Below are positions 1 through 5,309 of a DNA stretch of 5,309 bases, piece after piece. The DNA is taken from assembly GCA_964393115.1 (NCBI GenBank), contig CAYMST010000314.1:1-5309 (forward strand), read 5' to 3'. The notes under the pieces were generated by a model that was given only the letters and a program-made list of their open reading frames with translations, searched no databases and was not told where the DNA came from. Within the stretch, counting starts at the first letter, position 1, and each line of letters opens with the position of its first letter. The position numbers were made by a program, and so were the translations under genes. This DNA is from CAYMST01 sp964393115 (lineage in GTDB: Bacteria > Bacteroidota > Bacteroidia > Cytophagales > Cyclobacteriaceae).

Positions 1-45
1 AATTTTGCATAACAATATAAGTACCAAAAACAAACCAGATGAAAT

Positions 46-3045
46 ATGAAATTAAAAGTATTACTCTTATGTTTATTCGTCTCATTCAGAGGCTTATCTC
101 AAGTATTTCCAAGCAATCAATGGACCACATCATCCCCTGAAGACCAAGGGTTAAACGGAACAATTCTTACCAGTAATTTAAACGCATTATCGAATGCAGG
201 AAATGTAGTCATCATCAGAAATGGATACCTAGTAGCTTCAAAAGGCAACATCTCTCGAAAAGAACGTACTTACTCGGTAAGTAAAAGTATTACAGCACTC
301 ATGTTTGCTCGGGCCTTACAGTTAGGATTAGTGAACTATGACGATCCCGTCAGAGGCTCCAACAACCCTTCAGGGCCTTCAGCGACATTTCGAAACTTCT
401 TGACCATGACGAGTGACTATGGCCTCACCCCTCACAATCCAGGAAGTAATCATGCTTATAACAACAACGCCATAGAACATTATGGAAAAGTTATCCGTGA
501 AGACTACTTCAACAATGTAAGCCGTCAAGCATCCATCCATACCACACTCTTCGATATCATTGGGGATCAAGATGGTGCTAACTTCAACGGTATTATGAGC
601 GGCTGGGGAGGCGGATGGTCTATTAGCGCCAGAGACGCTGCACGAATCGGGTGGTTGATTTCACAAAAAGGAAAATGGAACAACGCCCAAATCATCCCTG
701 AAAGCTTTGTAAACAACCTTTTCCAATCCCAAATACCTGAAAACAGCACCGCCAACTATAGTCGTGGGCCAAATGACCAGTGGAACCAGCATCAAGTAAC
801 AGAAGATCTAGCAGGGAATTATTCATTTGGCTGGTGGCTAGCTCACAACCGATTCGAAAACGTCAACGACACCATCGCCTATGCATCGGGATGGAGAGGA
901 AATAAAATTTTCGTTCTTAGAGATCACCAAATCGTAATCGCAGTCATCAACACTGTGCTCAACAACCGACCTTCAGACGCAGATTACATCAATGCAATCT
1001 TAGAAGCAGTCATCACAACTACTCCTGACCCCGAACCAGATCCTGATCCTGATCCACAGCCAGACCCGGACCCAATTCCTGAACCAACCGTTTGTGGCTA
1101 CCGAAATGCAGATATATCCGGAGAGCTAAAAGCATACCATAAAGTCACCATTACCTGGGATGGCCCTGAAGCCACAGAAACAGAAGAAACATTCAGAGAC
1201 TATAGGTTAACCGTACGCTTCAATAGCCCTTCAGGAAAGAAATACTACGTACCTGGGTATTTCGCTGCGGACGGCAATGCTTTAGCATCAAGTGCTACTG
1301 CGGGCAACAAATGGCGATGTCACTTCTTACCTTTGGAATCAGGCACCTGGTCATATATCACATCCTTTAAAAAAGGAACAAACGCCGCTATAGATTTATC
1401 TGATCAAAGTGGAACACCAATCTCTTTTGATGGTAATTCAGGCATCTTCGAAGTATCAGAAACCAATAAAACAGGCATTGACTTTAGATCAAAAGGAAAA
1501 CTAACATACGTAGGAGAGCATCACTTAAAATGGACTGATAATTCATACTTTCTCAAAGTAGGCGCAAACTCCCCTGAGTTATTTTTAGAATACACAGATT
1601 TTGACGGAACTTCATCCAATAGAACTTATTCGAATCACATTCAGGATTGGCAAAATGGTGATCCTACTTGGAAGAATGAAAAGGGAAAAGGCATCATCGG
1701 TGTCATTAATTACTTGGCTGACCAAGGTTTAAACTCTCATTATTTTTTAGCAATGAATGCCTATGGTGATGGAAACCAAGCTTTCCCATGGATCAACAGA
1801 GATTCTTACTACGTCTATGACGTTTCCAAACTAGATCAGTGGCAGCTGGTATTTGACCATATGATGAAAAAAGGAATCATGATTGATCTAGTAACCACAG
1901 AGCAGGAAAACCAAAGTTATTTTGAATTTAACGAACCAAGTGAATTCGCTACAAGTCGTAAGGTGTTTTATCGGGAGCTAGTCGCTCGATTTGGCTACTT
2001 AAATGCGATTGTATGGAATTTGGGTGAAGAAAACGGATGGCAAAAAGACAATCAAAGAGGTAAAGCCAACACCACAAACCAACGACTCTTGTTCGCCTCC
2101 TACCTAGATAGCTTATTGCATTATCAGGACAACATCGTTATTCACAATGGTCCATCTGATAATGATGACATCTTCATCGATTTGGTTGGTAATAATAGCT
2201 ATACAGGAACTTCATACCAAGGAAGGCTAGACGATGCCTTTTATGGACATGATAGAATTTTGCATTGGATCAATAGTTCTGCTGATGCGAATAAGAAGTG
2301 GGTGGTCTCTTACGATGAACCCTACACCAATGACGTACTTCCCTCTCTTATTGACTTCAGAAAAAAATCAGTTTGGCCAAGCCTTGTCACCGGAGGAGCT
2401 GGAGCGCAGCTCTACATGGGAGGTGGAAAAGATATTTCGGAAGAAAACTACAGGATTTACAAAGACTACTGGGAAACTCTCCACCTAGCGTATAGCTTCT
2501 TCGAAGACAACACTATCCCCTATCAGCTCATGTCAAGTAAAGACGACGAGGTAACAAATGGACATTGTTTATCTTTAAATAACGAATATTATGTCATTTA
2601 TCTACCAAACGGGGAAACCACTGAGTTAAACCTATCCGTCAGCAATCAATATTCGGTTAAGTGGTATGACCCGAGAAATGGTGGACCTCTAACGAATGGA
2701 ACTATCTCAAATATTTCCGGAACGGGTTACAAGTCCTTGGGCTTCCCTCCTCACAACACTTCTAATGATTGGGTTGTCTTGGTAAAAAATGAGAGTATTC
2801 CTATGGAAACCGTTAGCAACAATAATCCAATACAAATTTCAGCAAACCCAGCAGGAAACCAGGTTCTTTCCACTTCCATTCATCCGGACATCGAAATACT
2901 ACGAACTATACTATATGATGGCTCAGGAAAAACAGTAAAGAAAGTAACGAAAGGAGAAATGAACACAAGTATGCTTCCTCGTGGAGTTTACTATTTAAAG
3001 TATAAGACCACTCAAGGTTGGTTCACCAAGAAGTTAGTTAAATAA
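46..3045 (+). CDS. Secreted bimodular enzyme: serine beta-lactamase-fold hydrolase fused to DUF5060/glycoside-hydrolase-like module with T9SS sorting domain
   Basis: Predicted secreted enzyme of 999 aa. Residues 1-19 are a signal peptide ending GLSQ. Residues ~24-322 resemble class C beta-lactamase/family VIII esterase proteins: S77-V-S-K80 fits the SxxK nucleophile motif, Y138-N-N140 fits YxN, and the third motif appears as ASGWRGN (280-286) instead of KTG or HSG. A Pro-Asp linker spans 327-347. Residues ~356-443 match DUF5060 (FRDYRLTVRFNSPSG, VPGYF, W423-R-C-H-F-LP, SGTWSY). Residues ~485-825 look like the TIM-barrel catalytic module that usually follows DUF5060; VWNLGEEN places the likely acid/base at E661 or E662, and VVSYDEPY makes E758 the likely nucleophile. 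Residues ~838-912 fit PF12904 (YYVIYLPNGE, KWYDPRNGG, DWVVLV), and ~926-999 is a type A T9SS sorting domain ending KKLVK. The T9SS tail implies outer-membrane crossing, then surface attachment or release. ATG 46 is preferred because it opens directly into the signal peptide; ATG 39 is out of frame. No Shine-Dalgarno is visible, as is usual in this phylum. The domain calls are strong; the substrate and both activities are inferred. Confidence 0.93.
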   Translation: MKLKVLLLCLFVSFRGLSQVFPSNQWTTSSPEDQGLNGTILTSNLNALSNAGNVVIIRNGYLVASKGNISRKERTYSVSKSITALMFARALQLGLVNYDDPVRGSNNPSGPSATFRNFLTMTSDYGLTPHNPGSNHAYNNNAIEHYGKVIREDYFNNVSRQASIHTTLFDIIGDQDGANFNGIMSGWGGGWSISARDAARIGWLISQKGKWNNAQIIPESFVNNLFQSQIPENSTANYSRGPNDQWNQHQVTEDLAGNYSFGWWLAHNRFENVNDTIAYASGWRGNKIFVLRDHQIVIAVINTVLNNRPSDADYINAILEAVITTTPDPEPDPDPDPQPDPDPIPEPTVCGYRNADISGELKAYHKVTITWDGPEATETEETFRDYRLTVRFNSPSGKKYYVPGYFAADGNALASSATAGNKWRCHFLPLESGTWSYITSFKKGTNAAIDLSDQSGTPISFDGNSGIFEVSETNKTGIDFRSKGKLTYVGEHHLKWTDNSYFLKVGANSPELFLEYTDFDGTSSNRTYSNHIQDWQNGDPTWKNEKGKGIIGVINYLADQGLNSHYFLAMNAYGDGNQAFPWINRDSYYVYDVSKLDQWQLVFDHMMKKGIMIDLVTTEQENQSYFEFNEPSEFATSRKVFYRELVARFGYLNAIVWNLGEENGWQKDNQRGKANTTNQRLLFASYLDSLLHYQDNIVIHNGPSDNDDIFIDLVGNNSYTGTSYQGRLDDAFYGHDRILHWINSSADANKKWVVSYDEPYTNDVLPSLIDFRKKSVWPSLVTGGAGAQLYMGGGKDISEENYRIYKDYWETLHLAYSFFEDNTIPYQLMSSKDDEVTNGHCLSLNNEYYVIYLPNGETTELNLSVSNQYSVKWYDPRNGGPLTNGTISNISGTGYKSLGFPPHNTSNDWVVLVKNESIPMETVSNNNPIQISANPAGNQVLSTSIHPDIEILRTILYDGSGKTVKKVTKGEMNTSMLPRGVYYLKYKTTQGWFTKKLVK
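1024..1086 (+). repeat. Pro-Asp/Pro-Glu linker-encoding repeat inside the large hydrolase gene
   Basis: Residues 327-347 alternate proline with Asp, Glu, Gln or Ile. At DNA level there is a short tandem run of the 6-mer GATCC(T/A), three copies at 1039-1056, with diverged PD codons around it. Acidic Pro-rich linkers commonly separate modules in secreted carbohydrate-active enzymes of Bacteroidota. Here it marks the boundary between the serine-hydrolase domain and the DUF5060/glycosidase half, so the two halves probably fold independently. Confidence 0.85.
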
Positions 3046-3063
3046 CAACCAGCAGTCCAAGAA

Positions 3064-3083
3064 TCGGGGCAGCGATGCCCCGA
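3064..3083 (+). terminator. Hairpin after the large hydrolase gene, likely terminator
   Basis: An 8-bp perfect GC-rich stem, TCGGGGCA paired with TGCCCCGA, closes a GCGA (GNRA-type) tetraloop 18 nt after the TAA stop. A further AAGA (3059-3062) can pair with TCTT (3086-3089) across a small internal loop. Only a short T-rich stretch (TCTTT) follows, so it is a weak intrinsic terminator or a 3'-end stabilising hairpin. Its placement just past the stop supports a transcript-end role. Confidence 0.6.
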
Positions 3084-3104
3084 AATCTTTAAACAACTTA
3101 TGAT

Positions 3105-3140
3105 AATGGCCTTGGTTCACAAAACTGTTCCAAGGCCATT
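3105..3140. repeat. 11-bp perfect inverted repeat (second intergenic hairpin)
   Basis: AATGGCCTTGG at 3105-3115 is the exact reverse complement of CCAAGGCCATT at 3130-3140, with a 14-nt loop. It lies 21 nt beyond the first hairpin. No T-tract follows on the + strand (CCCCGTATTT comes next), so it is not a classical intrinsic terminator. It could be a back-up transcript-end structure, an operator for a dimeric regulator, or a dispersed palindromic repeat; the sequence does not decide. Confidence 0.55.
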
Positions 3141-3269
3141 CCCCGTATTTGGCAGCGAAACATCTACCACTGATAAATACTAACTCATGATCAACGAACT
3201 AAACACCTTTAAAACCCTATGGTGTTTTATTATTTGTTGAAAATCTACCATTTTATCATACAAAAAAGA

Positions 3270-3277
3270 TATTTTAG
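3270..3277 (+). promoter_or_regulatory. Weak candidate -7 box for the outer-membrane protein gene
   Basis: TATTTTAG matches the Bacteroidota -7 consensus TAnnTTTG except at one position, and lies 25 nt before the preferred ATG at 3303. No convincing TTTG -33 element sits at the expected distance upstream. A TTTG is present at 3233-3236 but is too far away, so this is a tentative call. Confidence 0.2.
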
Positions 3278-3302
3278 TGCCCGCAATCAAACGATCACGT
3301 TT

Positions 3303-4745
3303 ATGAAGAAAAGTATTTACAACCTAATGCTTATTGCGCTTATAGCAATGAGTACACTAATCAGCCAGAATGCTCTTGCACAGGCCGAAGAAGGACAAGA
3401 TGATGATCTTGGAGACTTCCGAGGAGGGTCCCTCCAAGACATTACGGAAAGCAAGTTCGAAGGAGGATTAGGCTACACCAACATAGGTGGAGAGAGCTTT
3501 ATTGGATTGACATTAACCCCAGAGTTGAGTTTGGGAAAAGTGGGACTTGGCATTCACTTACCATTATTATATAGTTTAGACAATAACGAATTCAGAACAG
3601 AAGCTTTCAAAAATGGAACGACAGGCTTCTTAAGACTAGTTAGATATGTGCGGTATGGACGTCAAAAGAAAGACCCTATTTACGTTCGTTGGGGACAACT
3701 TGACAATATCATGGTCGGTTATGGAGGACTTATTAACAACTACAGTAATTCCATTTCTTCTGAAAGAACAAAAACAGGTTTTCACTTAGACATCAACTTC
3801 AACGAAGGAATGTTCGGTATTGAAGCCATGTACAGTGATATCGACCCGAAGTCGGTAAACTTATTTGCCATACGCCCTTATGTTCGACCATTGTCTAAGA
3901 TGTCAATCCCAATTATCAGAACATTGGAGATCGGTGCCACCTACATCGGAGACAAGGACCAAACCGAAAGAAAAACATTTGAGTCTGATAGCGCAACTAC
4001 TGTTGAGCAATACACCTACACAAAAGATGGAATATCTGCCTTTGGCGTTGACTTAGGCTTAACACTTCTTAAGATTCCTTTTGTTAGGATTGACGCTTTC
4101 GGCCAGTGGTCTAAACTAAATATTGAATCTGATACGCTAAAAGGATTTTTTGCTGCAGATGGCATTGCCGAAAATGACAACTTCGAAAATGCTACTGGTT
4201 CTAGCGTTGGTATAAACGCTCGTTTCAATTTCATCCTTGATGTCTTCATGCTAGACTTTAGAATCGAAAGACTATGGTATGATCAGTACTACCAACCTCA
4301 GTTCTTTGATGCTAACTATGAGATCAACAAAGATGTTAAAATCCTCTCATTGGGTAGTGCTGAAAAGAAGGCCGGTATCTATGGTAGCTTACAAGGACAT
4401 ATCCTAAATAAAATTCAAATAGGCGGTAGCATGATGATTCCTGATGAGATCAATGAAGGGAATCCGGCACTTGTTAAGTTAAATGCTGATTTAGCCAATT
4501 TGGCGGATAAAGTATCCTTACATGGATTGTACCAAAAAGGTGGGCTTACTGATTTAGAGGACGCTTTTAAGCTTGACGAACGGTCACTGGCTACTTTAAG
4601 GGTTGCTTATCACGTAAATAAATTCTTACGTGCTGGTGTTGACTACCATTGGACGTTTATCAGATCGGAGCAAGAAGATGGTTCTTTTGCTTTCGAAGCC
4701 AACAGAGTATGGTATCCATACTTTGGATTCAGCATGACATTCTAG
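3303..4745 (+). CDS. Predicted outer-membrane beta-barrel protein, function unknown
   Basis: The product is 480 aa from ATG 3303. This start is chosen because it opens directly into a textbook signal peptide: MKKSIYN, a hydrophobic core, then ALA at 24-26 followed by Q27. The frame is also open from an ATG at 3219, but that would add a 28-residue tail rich in aromatic and basic residues ahead of the signal peptide. After the leader comes a short acidic stretch (EEGQDDD, ~29-35). The rest is an alternating pattern of aromatic/hydrophobic and polar residues with glycine-rich turns (GGLGYTNIGGESFIGL, YVRYGRQKKDPIYVRWGQ, AIRPYVRPL, AGVDYHW). The chain ends FGFSMTF, with the terminal Phe typical of barrels inserted by the BAM complex. 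No plug, TonB box, OmpA-like domain or lipobox is visible. I do not recognise a named family; a porin-like or structural outer-membrane role is the most that can be said. Hairpins separate it from the upstream gene, so it is probably transcribed on its own. It ends 72 nt from the convergent acyltransferase gene, with a strong terminator between them. Confidence 0.85.
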   Translation: MKKSIYNLMLIALIAMSTLISQNALAQAEEGQDDDLGDFRGGSLQDITESKFEGGLGYTNIGGESFIGLTLTPELSLGKVGLGIHLPLLYSLDNNEFRTEAFKNGTTGFLRLVRYVRYGRQKKDPIYVRWGQLDNIMVGYGGLINNYSNSISSERTKTGFHLDINFNEGMFGIEAMYSDIDPKSVNLFAIRPYVRPLSKMSIPIIRTLEIGATYIGDKDQTERKTFESDSATTVEQYTYTKDGISAFGVDLGLTLLKIPFVRIDAFGQWSKLNIESDTLKGFFAADGIAENDNFENATGSSVGINARFNFILDVFMLDFRIERLWYDQYYQPQFFDANYEINKDVKILSLGSAEKKAGIYGSLQGHILNKIQIGGSMMIPDEINEGNPALVKLNADLANLADKVSLHGLYQKGGLTDLEDAFKLDERSLATLRVAYHVNKFLRAGVDYHWTFIRSEQEDGSFAFEANRVWYPYFGFSMTF

Positions 4746-4765
4746 GGTTAGCCCAAGAGTCAAAT

Positions 4766-4802
4766 AAAAAAGGGAGTATGGCTTTGCCATACTCCCTTTT
4801 TT
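4766..4802. terminator. Strong bidirectional intrinsic terminator between convergent genes
   Basis: A 17-bp perfect inverted repeat: 4766-4782 (AAAAAAGGGAGTATGGC) pairs with 4786-4802 around a TTT loop. The GC-rich part is followed by seven Ts on the + strand (4797-4803). The A-run at 4766-4771 gives a six-U tract on the - strand. It lies 20 nt after the stop of the + strand outer-membrane protein gene and 15 nt past the stop of the - strand acyltransferase gene, so it can end both transcripts. Confidence 0.93.
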
Positions 4803-4817
4803 TGTTCTTCGACATCC

Positions 4818-5309
4818 TCACCTCACCCCTTTTTCAGGATGCTTACCGGTAAACTGTCTAAAAAAAGACTTCATTTCTTCTATTACTTCTTCTTTTTCCC
4901 CCGACAAATACTCTGGTTCCTCAATTTGCACCAGTTTTCGCTTAAAGTCCATTCCTACCTTACATACTGGAATAGTACCTTTTGTAGCAATTTGATAGAA
5001 CCCAGATCGCCACTTTTCTACATATGATCTGGTCCCCTCTGGCGTAATGGTCATCACGAAGCTCTCCCTTTCATCAAATAGCTGAAGTACTACGTCTACT
5101 AAACTATTGTTTTTAGAACGATCCACTGGGACGCCACCTAGACTTTTGATCACCCATCCCACTAATGGTATTTTAAAAAAACTATCCTTAATCAAATACT
5201 CTGATTTTATTCCGGCAATCGACCTGGCAGCAATTAAGACGACATAGTCCCACATACTCGTGTGGGGAGCTACAATAATGATGTATTTCTTTGGTGAAGG
5301 TGGTTGAGG
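4818..5309 (-). CDS. PlsC-like (LPLAT family) acyltransferase, 5' end beyond the window
   Basis: Likely transfers an acyl chain to a lysophospholipid such as 1-acyl-sn-glycerol-3-phosphate, at the cytoplasmic membrane face. The 163 visible residues are open from the right edge to a TGA at 4818-4820. Motif I is H16-TSMW-D21 (HX4D, the catalytic His/Asp). GGVPVDRS (58-65) fits motif II, P90-E-G-T-R94 is motif III (phosphate binding), and IPVCKVGMD (113-121) sits where motif IV is expected. An ATG at 5253-5255 would start the protein inside motif I and lose the catalytic His, so it is not the real start. The true start is upstream of 5309, and perhaps 20-40 residues are missing. The short C-terminus (FFRQFTGKHPEKGVR) and absence of other domains fit the compact stand-alone Bacteroidota type. 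In motif IV the second proline of the common P-x-x-P pattern is replaced by Lys. The exact acyl acceptor is uncertain. Confidence 0.88.
   Translation of the reverse strand, partial: PQPPSPKKYIIIVAPHTSMWDYVVLIAARSIAGIKSEYLIKDSFFKIPLVGWVIKSLGGVPVDRSKNNSLVDVVLQLFDERESFVMTITPEGTRSYVEKWRSGFYQIATKGTIPVCKVGMDFKRKLVQIEEPEYLSGEKEEVIEEMKSFFRQFTGKHPEKGVR

Noticed and set aside
1024..1086. Possible CRISPR or minisatellite array at the Pro-Asp repeat
   Set aside because: The repeat is in frame, encodes an acidic linker, and has only three near-identical 6-mers without spacers.
3100..3183. Small 27-codon reading frame spanning the second intergenic hairpin (starts MIMALVHK)
   Set aside because: It overlaps the palindrome completely, has no recognisable feature, and is of a length expected by chance in A/T-rich DNA.
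3219..3302. Upstream in-frame extension of the outer-membrane protein gene
   Set aside because: It would place a basic, aromatic 28-residue tail before an otherwise perfect signal peptide, so ATG 3303 is the more likely start.
4649..5027. Plus-strand open frames across the 3' end of the barrel gene and the acyltransferase
   Set aside because: They overlap well-supported genes in other frames or on the opposite strand, cross the terminator, and show no protein-like features.
4818..5255. Treating the acyltransferase as a complete 145-aa gene starting at the internal ATG
   Set aside because: The catalytic His of the HX4D motif lies upstream of that ATG and the frame stays open to the window edge, so the gene is partial here.

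Overview
The window looks like chromosomal DNA of a Bacteroidota bacterium, probably a free-living polysaccharide degrader of the Cytophagia/Flavobacteriia type. Three things point there. The first protein ends in a type IX secretion (T9SS/Por) sorting domain. The leaders have Bacteroidota-style cleavage sites (…GLSQ, …ALAQ), and neither complete gene has a Shine-Dalgarno sequence, its start being preceded by A/T-rich DNA. The assignment below phylum level is inference.

Layout: (1) 46-3045, + strand, one very large secreted modular protein of 999 aa. Its order is signal peptide, serine beta-lactamase-fold hydrolase/esterase domain, Pro-Asp linker, DUF5060 beta-sandwich, TIM-barrel glycoside-hydrolase-like domain, PF12904-type beta domain, T9SS sorting domain. 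(2) 3046-3302, an intergenic stretch with two tandem hairpins (3064-3083 and 3105-3140) and a poorly defined promoter region. (3) 3303-4745, + strand, a 480-aa outer-membrane beta-barrel protein of unknown function; its start is best placed at an internal Met that begins a clean signal peptide. (4) 4766-4802, a 17-bp perfect hairpin with A and T tracts, a bidirectional terminator between convergent genes. (5) 4818-5309, - strand, the C-terminal part of a PlsC/LPLAT-family acyltransferase whose 5' end runs off the right edge.

The genes do not form an obvious pathway or operon: hairpins separate the first two, and the third is convergent. The most notable object is the first protein, which puts an ester/amide-type serine hydrolase and a putative glycosidase on one secreted, probably surface-anchored polypeptide. 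That would suit attack on a substituted (for example esterified) polysaccharide, but the substrate cannot be read from sequence. No RNA gene, CRISPR array, insertion sequence, phage or defence system was found.
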